From contig NZ_FNDK01000002.1 in assembly GCF_900099605.1 (NCBI RefSeq), forward strand, positions 62,001 through 126,000: DNA of 64,000 bases, in the 5' to 3' direction. The notes beneath the pieces are model-generated. The model was not told where the DNA came from. It worked only from the letters and a program-made list of their open reading frames with translations, and did no database searches. Source of the DNA: Alteribacillus persepolensis. GTDB taxonomy: Bacteria; Bacillota; Bacilli; Bacillales; Marinococcaceae. Position 1 is the stretch's first letter. Every line of letters begins with the position of its first letter. Position numbers and translations under genes: made by a program. Shown piece by piece: positions 16,731-25,686 of this stretch.

Positions 16731-18617
16731 ATGCCACACCTATTAAAAATTATCGTTACTATTTTGGCCATCGGTATGGCAGTCTTTCATTTGTATTCCG
16801 GTGGTGTTGAGCTGCTGCCGGCAACACAACAAAGAGCCGTGCATTTAGGATTGGCATTGGCATTAATATTTCTGCTGTATCCGTTGAACCGGAAAAAGGA
16901 TCATCTGCAAAGCCGCGTAGAAACTGGATTAAATGTGATATTAGCAGTCATTGCTTTAGCTTGCGGCAGTTATATTTATCTTCATTTTATGGAGCTTGCC
17001 ATCAGCTTAAACTCGCCGTCTTTTCCCACGGTACTTGCTGGAGTAGGTGTCATATTACTAACATTAGAGGCGTCACGGAGAATATTAGGCTGGAGCCTGC
17101 CGATTATCGCACTTTTCTTTTTCTTGTATGCTTTTTTTGGAAACAATTTACCGTTGATGATAGCACATTCAGGTTTTTCGGTGGAAAAAATTATTACACA
17201 AGTCGGCCTTAGTGATCAAGGCATCTTAGGTATTCCTTTAGGGGTTTCCGCAACATACATTGTGTTGTTTATTATTTTTGGAGCCATGCTTGAAAAATCT
17301 GGAGCAGGCAAGCTGTTTATTGATCTGGCGATGGCCGTCGTTGGTAAATTTCGCGGGGGTGCAGCAAAAGTATCCGTCGTTGCGAGTGCCTTATTCGGTT
17401 CAATAAGCGGCAGTCAGGTAGCCAATGTTGCTACGACAGGTGTGCTTACGATTCCTCTTATGAAAAAAGGAAAATACTCTTCTCAATATGCAGGAGCGGT
17501 CGAATCCGTTGCATCAACGGGGGGCATGTTTTTACCACCGGTCATGGGGGCTGTATCGTTTCTGATTGCTGATTTTTTACAAGTCAGCTATGCCTCTGTT
17601 ATTGTTGCAGCTATTGTGCCAGCTGTTTTGTACTTTTTTGCTGTATTTATTATGGTAGATTTGCGTGCTTCAAGAGTGGAGAGTACGAATCTGAAAAAGG
17701 AGATAGAAGTCCCGGAAGTGAAAAAAGTACTTCGTTCCCAAGGACATTTGCTTTTGCCTCTCATTCTATTAGTGTATTTTTTGCTTATTCTTGAGTGGGC
17801 ACCGCCAATGGCGGGTTTTTGGGCAGTTGTTTCGATTCCCGTTGTTAGTTGGTTGAGAAAACATACGAGAATGACCTTACTAGATATAAAAGAAGCATTG
17901 GAACAAGGGGTTAAACTTTCGCTGCTGGTTGCAGCAGCAACAGCATGTGCTGGTATTGTTATTGGTGTCATTAACATGACTGGGATGGGTCTTCGTTTTT
18001 CAGGGATGTTAGTAGAGCTTTCCGGTCAAAATTTAATAGTATTGCTAGTGCTGACGATGGTTACTTCGGTTATCATGGGAATGGGTCTGCCGCCAGTTGC
18101 TTCCTATGTGGTGCTTGCAGTGTTAGCAGCACCGGCGATGATTGATTTAGGTGTTCATCCGATGGCGGCACATCTGTTTATTTTTTATTACGGCACATTA
18201 TCTGCCATCACGCCTCCAGTGGCATTTGCTGCTTATGCAGCGAGTGGTATAGCTGGGTCTGATCCAATGCGTACTAGTTTTACTGCCGTAAGACTCGCCT
18301 CAACCGCCTTTATCATCCCATTTATGTTTGTCACGGGGCCGGCACTCATTTTGGAAGGACAGCCAATTGAAATTGCGGTGGCTGTTGCAACATCTCTTCT
18401 AGGGGTGTTTGCCTTAGCAGCTGCGACAGAAGGATATATAAAGGGACCGATAATGGTCAAGACACGTTTTCTTATGCTAGCAGGAGCGCTGCTGCTTTTA
18501 CACGTTGGAACCATCACTGATGTGATTGGTGTGTTACTCGTTATTACTCTCATTGTATGGGAACTGATTCGTGTTAAAATGATGCGGAGTAAAGGCATAA
18601 ATGTGGAAGCAGGTTAA
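16731..18617 (+). CDS. TRAP transporter fused permease (4TM/12TM)
   Basis: 628-residue very hydrophobic protein combining the small DctQ-like and large DctM-like subunits, the arrangement normally paired with TAXI binding proteins. The large part has the hallmark GSISGSQVANVATTG and MGLPPVASYVVLAVL stretches of the DctM family. ATG 16731 follows GGGAGG at 6 bases; an upstream GTG at 16677 would add a non-hydrophobic Cys-rich leader without a ribosome site. Uses an ion gradient (usually Na+) for uptake. Substrate unknown. Confidence 0.87.
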   Translation: MPHLLKIIVTILAIGMAVFHLYSGGVELLPATQQRAVHLGLALALIFLLYPLNRKKDHLQSRVETGLNVILAVIALACGSYIYLHFMELAISLNSPSFPTVLAGVGVILLTLEASRRILGWSLPIIALFFFLYAFFGNNLPLMIAHSGFSVEKIITQVGLSDQGILGIPLGVSATYIVLFIIFGAMLEKSGAGKLFIDLAMAVVGKFRGGAAKVSVVASALFGSISGSQVANVATTGVLTIPLMKKGKYSSQYAGAVESVASTGGMFLPPVMGAVSFLIADFLQVSYASVIVAAIVPAVLYFFAVFIMVDLRASRVESTNLKKEIEVPEVKKVLRSQGHLLLPLILLVYFLLILEWAPPMAGFWAVVSIPVVSWLRKHTRMTLLDIKEALEQGVKLSLLVAAATACAGIVIGVINMTGMGLRFSGMLVELSGQNLIVLLVLTMVTSVIMGMGLPPVASYVVLAVLAAPAMIDLGVHPMAAHLFIFYYGTLSAITPPVAFAAYAASGIAGSDPMRTSFTAVRLASTAFIIPFMFVTGPALILEGQPIEIAVAVATSLLGVFALAAATEGYIKGPIMVKTRFLMLAGALLLLHVGTITDVIGVLLVITLIVWELIRVKMMRSKGINVEAG

Positions 18618-18628
18618 AATAGTAAAAG

Positions 18629-18669
18629 AAACACTCGTCTCGGTAAGTGAAACCAAGACGAGTGTTTTT
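18629..18669 (+). terminator. Rho-independent terminator of TRAP operon
   Basis: AACACTCGTCT pairs with AGACGAGTGTT, followed by T5. Confidence 0.85.
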
Positions 18670-18934
18670 GGTTTTGAGCACTGTGACATTAGCATAGGTG
18701 CATCATTGACGTCGTTTGCACGCTAAAGGAAATCAGGATACGTGCAACTAGGCTAGCGCCTGCACTTGCCCGCTCGAGGTTCCTTTGATCAAAAGGCCGG
18801 CTTTCATATAGCCGGCCTTTCAGGGCTGGTGACAGGCTCTTAGGATGGAGTGGGTTCGGCGTTGTCACAAGACGTAACGGTCTTAGCCGAGCTTCCTTCT
18901 TCCAAAGTGCTTGCGCTTTTCTTTTAAGTAATAA
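18670..18934. other. Intergenic stretch with second hairpin
   Basis: No gene is seen. A GC-rich hairpin (AAAGGCCGGCT / AGCCGGCCTTT, 18792-18820) could stop transcripts from the converging MFS gene, and the segment adjoining the MFS stop is the gene-end repeat. Confidence 0.6.
18881..18922 (-). repeat. Gene-end repeat, copy 3
   Basis: On the minus strand it begins AGAAAAGCGCAAGCACTTTG and continues GAAGAAGGAAGCTCGGCTAAG. It starts 12 bases past the MFS stop and closely resembles the copy at 31742. Confidence 0.6.
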
Positions 18935-20155
18935 TTATTCATCTTCAGGCAGGGCATAACGGTTTTCACTTGCGTGTAACCCAAACCATAATATACATAT
19001 GGCAATAAAGAAAGAAACGTATAAAAATGGCTGCCATGTGTGGAAGGTGTCATATAAAAATCCCATAAACACTGGACCGAGCGCGGCAAGCAAATATCCA
19101 CATGACTGAGCCATGCCAGATAATAAGGATGCATGCCGTGCATTTGCCGCGCGAAGACTAATCATGGTTAAAGCAAGGCTGATTGCTGCTCCTTGTGCAA
19201 TGCCTAAACAAATCACGCTGATGATAATAATAAAAAGATGAGAAAAAAAGATTAATCCTGTGAATCCAATAAAATATAACGAACATATACCTGTGACGAT
19301 GGGCTTTTGATTTTCTAATTTATCGGCTAAAATAGGGGCGGCGAAACTAAAAGGAATTCCTACCAATTGAAGCCAGAATAACATCCACCCTGCCATAGAA
19401 AGACTCATTCCCAGCTCTTGCAGAACATCAGGAATCCATGTGATCAAGCTGTAAAACAAAAAGGACTGAAATCCCATAAATAACGTTACGTGCCATGCCA
19501 CACGGGATGACCACATAGAAGCGGAAGACTTTGCTGTGCCGTTCTGTGCAGCAGTTGTTTTCCTCAATGACTGTCCTTTTATTTGGGGAAGCCAAACAAT
19601 CAGTGCCACTACTGTGATAATAACCCAGACGGCCAATGCGTTTTCCCAGCCGAGACCGAGCGATTCTGACAATGGGAAGCTAAGTCCGGAACCGATACTG
19701 GCAAACGTTCCCATACACATCGTATAAATACTGGTCATCAGACCGACCTTTTGGGGAAAGCTGAATTTAATAACACCGGGAAGCAAGACGTTACATATGG
19801 CAATACCAATTCCAATCAGCGCTGTACCGATAAAAATAAAAGCAATCACACCAGACGAGCGTATCAGAATACCGGCAGCTAATGTGAGGAGTGCAAAAAA
19901 GATGGCCAATTGATTGCCAAAGCGCAGTCCCAGCTTCGGTGCAACTAGTGAAAACACGGCAAATGACAGTAATGGAATGGTCGTTAAGGTACCAGCTAAA
20001 CTATTAGACATTCCAGTACTTTCCCTGATGACAGGAATAAGCGGACCAACGGACGTAATAGCAGGCCGTAAATTAAAAGCAACAAAAATAATACCGATAA
20101 TTAATAAAATAGCAGCCTTACGATTTGCTTGTGATTCTGCTGATAATGTAGACAT
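18935..20155 (-). CDS. CynX/NimT-type MFS transporter
   Basis: 406 residues with about 12 membrane segments. The N-terminal FVAFNLRPAITSVGPLIPVI motif is typical of the CynX/NimT/YycB branch of the major facilitator superfamily, whose members export cyanate, 2-nitroimidazole or related small solutes. The start has AAAGGATG upstream. It is transcribed alone, convergent with the TRAP operon. Substrate cannot be assigned. Confidence 0.83.
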   Translation of the reverse strand: MSTLSAESQANRKAAILLIIGIIFVAFNLRPAITSVGPLIPVIRESTGMSNSLAGTLTTIPLLSFAVFSLVAPKLGLRFGNQLAIFFALLTLAAGILIRSSGVIAFIFIGTALIGIGIAICNVLLPGVIKFSFPQKVGLMTSIYTMCMGTFASIGSGLSFPLSESLGLGWENALAVWVIITVVALIVWLPQIKGQSLRKTTAAQNGTAKSSASMWSSRVAWHVTLFMGFQSFLFYSLITWIPDVLQELGMSLSMAGWMLFWLQLVGIPFSFAAPILADKLENQKPIVTGICSLYFIGFTGLIFFSHLFIIIISVICLGIAQGAAISLALTMISLRAANARHASLLSGMAQSCGYLLAALGPVFMGFLYDTFHTWQPFLYVSFFIAICILWFGLHASENRYALPEDE

Positions 20156-20282
20156 AACACAACATCCTTTTCTACGATAACCAAATTTTTCTAATCAATT
20201 ACTTTTAGTATAAATGTTTTACGGTGAGACGGCCAAAGAAAAGTTATTCATATGGAAAAGCCCATTCTCTCACGTTTTTCCG

Positions 20283-20318
20283 TTGAAAAAATAACCCAGC
20301 CGTTTTATTAGGCTGGGT
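20283..20318 (-). terminator. Rho-independent terminator of small gene
   Basis: ACCCAGCC and GGCTGGGT form the stem; on the minus strand it is followed by T-rich TTATTTTTTC. It closes the small gene at 20346. Confidence 0.75.
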
Positions 20319-20345
20319 ATAAACGCTTATTGTACAATATGTACG

Positions 20346-20525
20346 TTAACGACAAGAATACTGGCAGATTTCTTCATAAGCATCCACTACTTTGTGCAGT
20401 AAATGTTTTTTCTCGTTTTCTTGAATGGCGTCGGCTTCTAAAATCGTTTGCGACAATGACAAAAAGCTAGTGTGAGGGTTTGCTGATGAAAGCAGCAGCT
20501 CAACGTAAGGTTTTTCTTCGTTCAA
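20346..20525 (-). CDS. Small acidic protein, 59 residues, TTG start
   Basis: Not recognised. The TTG at 20525 has a perfect AGGAGG 7 bases upstream, while an in-frame ATG further up has none, so the product begins MNEEKPYVELLL. It is soluble and helical, with NPHTSFLSLSQTILEAD in the middle and CQYSCR at the end (two Cys). A dedicated terminator follows. The good ribosome site and terminator make it a real gene; function unknown. Confidence 0.65.
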   Translation of the reverse strand: MNEEKPYVELLLSSANPHTSFLSLSQTILEADAIQENEKKHLLHKVVDAYEEICQYSCR

Positions 20526-21004
20526 CAGAATTCCTCCTAATATTTGGTTCATAAAAAAGGCAGGGAAATATTTATATTGCATACATATTATCATGTAACA
20601 CAATTGTAATAAATCCTAGGAAAGTCTTGATTTATGAAAGGGAATAGTAGATACTTTTTTCATTTAATGAAAAATATGGAAAGTCTTTGGTCGTAGATGA
20701 TGCGGCAGAATTCAAAAAAGTATGGATGATTTTACGATAAAAGTCCTGTTTGTAAAAAGTAGGCTATTATTATTAGGGAAGAAGAATGGATGTGAAGACA
20801 GGACTAGTTCTTTGTTTTTTTGCATCTTTTTTACTAAGTACGTGTTTACCTTACTCGTCAGCATATATATACTTGGCCTGTTTGATATCCTGACAGCGAA
20901 AAGTCTGTTTGTGAAAAAGCGTATTTTCTATAATAAAGATATAAACGGACAGAGGGTGTATATTGATATAAGCGAGAAAAATGAGCGACATAGAGGAGAT
21001 AGAC
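20526..21004. promoter_or_regulatory. Leader of sensor-kinase operon with direct repeats
   Basis: No convincing gene. Two near-identical 21-base segments starting AAAAGTC and containing TGTTTGT lie at 20739-20759 and 20899-20919. A TATAAT at 20929-20934 is placed so that the second copy covers the -35 region. A separate AAAGTCTTTGGT at 20680-20691 recurs exactly at 23367-23378, upstream of the dicarboxylate transporter. These are candidate response-regulator sites. Confidence 0.45.
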
Positions 21005-22621
21005 ATGAGAGTGCTACGTGGAAAGAAAAAACAGCCGCTGCGTTTACAAACATGGATTACGCTGATGGTTTGTTTTGTGTTAATTGTTGCCTTAACGGTA
21101 ACAGGAATATTAATAGGAAGAAACACGGCAGAAAATGCAAGAGAAGCTCAAGAGGCCAAAATCATGAATATTGCTGAGACGGTCAGCCGTGCTCCTGCTG
21201 TTATTCAAGGCTTAGAAACTACCACGCAAAAAAACACGATACAATCTTACACGCAATCGGTACAAGAAAATACCCATGTTCATTATATTGTTGTAATGGA
21301 TATGAGCCATATTAGACAGTCCCACCCTGTCGAAGAGCGAATTGGCCAATATTTTGTCGGCGGCGATGAAGACAGAGCGTTTGAAGGAGAGCGTTATACA
21401 TCAGTAGCAGAAGGGACACTTGGTGAGTCACTGCGTGCTTTTGTACCCATTACAAATGACAATAATGAACAAGTTGGTGTGGTGTCTGTTGGCATTTTAC
21501 TCGAACGTGTAGAGAGTATTGTGCTGACCCAGCAGAAGATGGTTTATACTGGAACAGCTGCCGGTCTTTTCACAGGTATAATTGCAGCAGTATTTTTAGC
21601 AAGACGTGTGAAAAAGACGTTATTTGGTTTAGAGCCAAACGAAATTGCCCAGCTGTTACAAGAAAGAGAAGCAATGCTTGCCTCTGTACGCGAAGGCGTG
21701 ATTGCTGTTGATGATACAGGAAAGATTGTTGTGAGTAATGATGCGGCGAACCAGTTGTTTCAAGAAGCAGGATTAGCGGTTGATCCTATTGGTCAAGACG
21801 CCGCCTCTTTTTTAAAATCATCAAAACTGACGGATGTGCTGCACCATCAACAGGCAGAATATGATCAAGAACAAGTATTGAATGGCATGGTCTTTGTTGT
21901 AAACCGTGTGCCGGTCATGGCAAAAGGCAGGGTAGTTGGGGCATTGGCGACATTTCGAGATAAATCGGAGCTGACATCTCTGGTTGAACAGTTATCCGGG
22001 GCAAAATATTACGCGGAAAGCTTGCGTGAAAAAACACACGAATTTATGAACAAGCTCCATGTTATGTCAGCGATGGTACACACGGAGGCTTATGATGAGT
22101 TACAAGCATATATTAAACAGATATCCAATAACTATCAAAAAGAAGTGGGGATGGTGTCGAAATTAATAAAAGACCCGGTATTAGCAGGCTTTTTGCTGCA
22201 TAAATGCAACCGCCTTGAAGAAGGAGGTGTCGATGTTTCTGTCACAGGAGAATATCCGCTGCCGCTTTTGAAAAATACGGAAAAAGTAGATGCGGTAATT
22301 ACTGTGTTAGGAAATGTAATAGAGAACGCTTATGAAGCTGTAGCAAATCAACAGAAAAAGAAAGTAGATATAAGCATTGCTTACATCCATGGTATCTTTC
22401 ACTTTACCGTGACAGATAACGGCCCGGGCATGAATCAATCAGAACAAGAAACCTTGTTTCAAAAAGGGGGGTCAACAAAAGGTGAGTATAGAGGAATTGG
22501 TTTATACCTTACGAAAAAAGCTCTTGATGAGCTGAAAGGAGACATAAAGGTTGATTCCATAGCAGGCAGAGGTACTGCGATAGAAGTAATTATTCCATAT
22601 GAAGGTGACAAGCATGATTAA
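21005..22621 (+). CDS. DcuS/CitA/DctS-type sensor histidine kinase
   Basis: 538 residues: membrane segment about 18-40, extracytoplasmic PDC/Cache sensor about 41-170, second membrane segment about 178-198, a PAS domain (MLASVREGVIAVDDTGKIVV), the phospho-acceptor region KTHEFMNKLHVMSAMV, and an ATPase domain with N box NVIENAYEAV, DNGPGMN and GEYRGIGLYL. ATG 21005 has GAGGAG 6 bases upstream; ATG 20981 is an alternative. This family senses extracellular C4-dicarboxylates or citrate. The response regulator overlaps its end and a dicarboxylate symporter follows. Confidence 0.9.
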   Translation: MRVLRGKKKQPLRLQTWITLMVCFVLIVALTVTGILIGRNTAENAREAQEAKIMNIAETVSRAPAVIQGLETTTQKNTIQSYTQSVQENTHVHYIVVMDMSHIRQSHPVEERIGQYFVGGDEDRAFEGERYTSVAEGTLGESLRAFVPITNDNNEQVGVVSVGILLERVESIVLTQQKMVYTGTAAGLFTGIIAAVFLARRVKKTLFGLEPNEIAQLLQEREAMLASVREGVIAVDDTGKIVVSNDAANQLFQEAGLAVDPIGQDAASFLKSSKLTDVLHHQQAEYDQEQVLNGMVFVVNRVPVMAKGRVVGALATFRDKSELTSLVEQLSGAKYYAESLREKTHEFMNKLHVMSAMVHTEAYDELQAYIKQISNNYQKEVGMVSKLIKDPVLAGFLLHKCNRLEEGGVDVSVTGEYPLPLLKNTEKVDAVITVLGNVIENAYEAVANQQKKKVDISIAYIHGIFHFTVTDNGPGMNQSEQETLFQKGGSTKGEYRGIGLYLTKKALDELKGDIKVDSIAGRGTAIEVIIPYEGDKHD

Positions 22622-23339
22622 TGTGTTAATTGTAGAAGATGATCCAATGGTGGCCAAATTTAATCGCTTGTATGTAGAAAAAGTAGAGGGATTTGCTGCA
22701 GCAGGTGTGGTGCATCACGTGCACGATGCTTGGAAATTACTAGAGGACGAGCATATCGATTTGCTGTTATTAGATGTGTATATGAAAGATGTTACCGGTT
22801 TAGATATGCTCATAGAGTTACGAAAAACCGATCATCCTGTTGATGTGATTGTGATTACAGCAGCCAATGACAAGCACTCTGTACAAACCGCGCTGCGTTA
22901 TGGGGCAATTGACTATCTTATTAAACCGTTTGATTTTGAGCGGCTGCAAGAATCCCTGCTTCTTTATAAAAAGAAATATTGGCTGATGAACAACAAAGAA
23001 GCAGTCAGTCAAGAAGAGCTCGATCCCCTTTTCATTAGCAAGGAAAAGCCGGAAAAAACGAAAGTGAACTTACCAAAAGGGTTGACGCCAATTACGTTTG
23101 CCCGCATTGCAAATCAAATCGGCATGTGGAACGGCCAGCGTTTTTCCGCAGGTGATATAGCTGAAAAAACGGGGATATCAAGAGTCTCCGTACGTAAATA
23201 TTTGCAGTATTTAGTGGAAATCGAAGTGTTAGAAGAAGACGTTATGTATCGTTCGACCGGAAGGCCGCTTCACATGTATCAGATAAAAAAAGAAAAAATC
23301 TCTGTTCTTCAATCATTGATGGCAGCCAGTGAAAAATAA
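22614..23339 (+). CDS. CitB/DcuR/DctR-type response regulator
   Basis: 241 residues: receiver domain with the acidic pair EDD at about 8-10, phospho-acceptor Asp in LLLLDVYM and the Lys of LIKPF, then a C-terminal helix-turn-helix (TGISRVSVRKYLQYLVEIEVL). ATG 22614 overlaps the kinase stop by 8 bases, and GAAGGTGA lies just upstream within the kinase gene, so the pair is translationally coupled. It likely activates the dicarboxylate symporter gene that follows. Confidence 0.9.
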   Translation: MINVLIVEDDPMVAKFNRLYVEKVEGFAAAGVVHHVHDAWKLLEDEHIDLLLLDVYMKDVTGLDMLIELRKTDHPVDVIVITAANDKHSVQTALRYGAIDYLIKPFDFERLQESLLLYKKKYWLMNNKEAVSQEELDPLFISKEKPEKTKVNLPKGLTPITFARIANQIGMWNGQRFSAGDIAEKTGISRVSVRKYLQYLVEIEVLEEDVMYRSTGRPLHMYQIKKEKISVLQSLMAASEK

Positions 23340-23366
23340 CCTGTGCTGCTATTTTTTTTAGTTACA

Positions 23367-23378
23367 AAAGTCTTTGGT
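23367..23378 (+). promoter_or_regulatory. Candidate response-regulator site before symporter
   Basis: AAAGTCTTTGGT is identical to 20680-20691 in the leader of the sensor-kinase operon. AGTCTTTGGT occurs again at about 23509-23519 inside the symporter start region. Confidence 0.4.
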
Positions 23379-23439
23379 TACTTATAAAAGGTATGTGTTT
23401 TTTATTTTATATTTTATAATTATCAGAAAGTTAAACAGT

Positions 23440-23454
23440 CAGAAAGCGTTTACA
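23440..23454 (+). promoter_or_regulatory. cre-like site before symporter
   Basis: CAGAAAGCGTTTACA matches the CcpA consensus at 13 of 15 positions, immediately before the ribosome site of the symporter. Confidence 0.4.
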
Positions 23455-23475
23455 GCACGAAGGAGGAAATGACTA

Positions 23476-25161
23476 ATGGTTAAAGGAGTGTTGACCAATG
23501 CATGGCAGAGTCTTTGGTCTGTCCATGCACAGACAAAAAAACTCTTAACTTTTTCACAAATCAGACAGGCAGGACAAGCAGCTGCGGCGAAGCAACAATC
23601 TTCCGCGTCTGCCGTTGGAGGGTCGCCAGGAGGACCAAGCGGGTCTGATAAAAATCCAGAAAAGGAAGAGAGGCCGGCATACACAAAAGCACAATTAGTC
23701 GGGCTGATTTTAGGGCCATTATTGTTTGTTATGACGTTGTTATTTTTTAATCCCGATGGATTAAGTGCTGATGCAAAAGCTGTTTTAGCCTCAACGCTGT
23801 GGATTGCAACATGGTGGATTACCGAGGCGATTCCTATTCCAGCTACCTCTTTATTGCCTATTATTCTGCTCCCTGTAACCGGAGCTTTGGATAGTGACAC
23901 CGTCTTTTCAGCATATGGAGATAATATTATTTTCTTATTTCTAGGCGGTTTCTTTATCGCGACAGCAATGGAAAAGTGGAATCTTCATAAACGTATTGCA
24001 TTAAATATTATTTCGTTAATTGGGACGAGTACGAAAAAAATTATTTTAGGATTTATGATTGCAAGTGGTTTTCTATCCATGTGGGTCTCTAACACTGCGG
24101 CCGTGATGATGATGATTCCAATTGGATTGGCTATTACGTACCAAGTGTCGGCTGCTGTGAAAGAAGAAAAGTATAAAAAAGAAATTCCGAAGTTTGAAAA
24201 AGCTATTATCTTTGGTATTGGTTACGCCGGAACCATTGGCGGTTTGGGAACACTAATCGGCACACCGCCAAACAGCATTTTAGCTGGAACGGTAAATGAA
24301 TTATACAATGTCGAAATATCCTTTGCTGGCTGGATGGCATTTGCAGTGCCAATCGTCTTTATTTTGCTGATTAGTGCGTGGGTATATTTAACTCGCATTA
24401 TTTATCCAATTGATATGAAGCATTTGCCAGGCGGAAGAGAACTCATCCAAGAGGAAAAACGTGCGATTGGTATGATGAGTTGGGAAGAAAAACTAGTACT
24501 TTCTGTATTTTTATTTGCTGCATTTATGTGGATTACCCGTACGTTTATTTGGGAAGACATCGTAGGCGTTCCTGGCATTGGCGACGGTATGATAGCCATG
24601 ACAGCAACAGTGTTGTTGTTTTTGCTTCCTGCCAAACAAGCGGACAGCACAAAGTTGTTAGAGTGGAAAGATTCGAGAGATATTCCATGGGGGATCCTGC
24701 TGTTGTTTGGCGGCGGTCTGGCAATTGCAGCTGGATTTAGCCAAACTGGTTTATCCAACTGGATCGGTGAGCAGTTAACGGTTCTTGAGGGCATGAACTT
24801 CTTGCTTATCGTACTTGTGTCAACTGCAGTCGTTCTGTTCTTAACTGAAATCACTTCCAATACTGCAACAGGAACAATGATCCTTCCGGTTGTTGCATCA
24901 CTGGCGATTGCCTTAAATGTGCATCCATATGCATTAATGGTACCGTGTGCGATGGCTGCTAACTGTGCTTTCATGCTTCCAGTCGGAACACCGCCGAATG
25001 CGATTATCTTTGGTACCGGCAAGCTGAAAATTATTCAAATGGTACAAAACGGTTTTGCTTTAAATATTCTAGCAATTATACTCATCACACTAGCGGTAAC
25101 ATTTTATTTACCAGCTATTTGGGGAATTGATTTGCAGCATATCCCATCACAATTTTTATAA
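23476..25161 (+). CDS. DASS-family Na+/dicarboxylate symporter (SdcS-like)
   Basis: 561 residues. After an unusual hydrophilic N-terminal extension of about 75 residues rich in Ala, Gln, Ser and Gly (QAAAAKQQSSASAVGGSPGG), there are about 11 membrane segments of the SLC13/DASS type. The SNT motifs WVSNTAAVMMMIPIG and EITSNTATGTMILP and the IGTPPN/VGTPPN loops are the known Na+ and substrate sites. AAGGAGG precedes the start. With the upstream DctS/R-like pair it forms a C4-dicarboxylate sensing and uptake unit (malate, succinate or fumarate), which would also serve products of gentisate degradation. Confidence 0.9.
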   Translation: MVKGVLTNAWQSLWSVHAQTKKLLTFSQIRQAGQAAAAKQQSSASAVGGSPGGPSGSDKNPEKEERPAYTKAQLVGLILGPLLFVMTLLFFNPDGLSADAKAVLASTLWIATWWITEAIPIPATSLLPIILLPVTGALDSDTVFSAYGDNIIFLFLGGFFIATAMEKWNLHKRIALNIISLIGTSTKKIILGFMIASGFLSMWVSNTAAVMMMIPIGLAITYQVSAAVKEEKYKKEIPKFEKAIIFGIGYAGTIGGLGTLIGTPPNSILAGTVNELYNVEISFAGWMAFAVPIVFILLISAWVYLTRIIYPIDMKHLPGGRELIQEEKRAIGMMSWEEKLVLSVFLFAAFMWITRTFIWEDIVGVPGIGDGMIAMTATVLLFLLPAKQADSTKLLEWKDSRDIPWGILLLFGGGLAIAAGFSQTGLSNWIGEQLTVLEGMNFLLIVLVSTAVVLFLTEITSNTATGTMILPVVASLAIALNVHPYALMVPCAMAANCAFMLPVGTPPNAIIFGTGKLKIIQMVQNGFALNILAIILITLAVTFYLPAIWGIDLQHIPSQFL

Positions 25162-25686
25162 TAAACGATGAAAAGAAGAATCTGTCCTGTGTAAGCCGGG
25201 TGAGCTTTATTTTGATGAACACCAGCTGAAATACACGCTGTCTCCTGCAGGAAAAGCAACAGTCGAAGTGTTGCCTGCAGAAAATGAAGTGTATTTCAGC
25301 GGTGAAAAATCTTTTGGGACAGCTTCTTCTTTTTTTTCATCTGCTAAGAAAATATAAAGTGTTGATCCTATTAAGAAGGAGGGGCTGTGCAATTCTTTAT
25401 GTCAGCATGCTGCTGTGGGCGTGTCGGCAGCACAGAAATTTTTGGATTTGTTAAATGCCTTTATATCAGGGTTTTTTTGTGTTTTTTTTATAAAAAATAG
25501 AGATTGACATTTAGCTGACACATAACTCCCTTAAAGTAAAAAATGTGATCGGCAGGAGCTGATTCACAATAAAGCGAAAAGGGAGGTGAAGCAAGCGATA
25601 AACAGATAGTCTCATAGCGTCCGTTCGGTAAAAGGCATAGTCGAAGCACTAGAAGCTAAAGCAGCTGTATCAGTAGTCATCCAAGT
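25162..25686. other. Intergenic stretch with large inverted repeat and orphan frame
   Basis: GCTGAAATACAC (25225-25236) and GTGTATTTCAGC (25289-25300) are perfect complements and enclose further imperfect pairing around CTGCAGG, giving a hairpin of about 76 bases. The same DNA lies in a frame without a start codon running from about 25180 to a TAA near 25356, which reads like a protein fragment. T-rich tracts near 25330 and 25475-25490 follow. No complete gene is supported. Confidence 0.5.

Noticed and set aside
20722-21177. 151-codon plus-strand frame before the sensor kinase
   Set aside because: Overlaps the kinase start in another frame, no ribosome site, composition Arg/Cys/Phe-rich and not protein-like; the region looks regulatory.
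24402-25022. 206-codon minus-strand frame
   Set aside because: Antisense shadow of the membrane-protein codon pattern of the dicarboxylate symporter.
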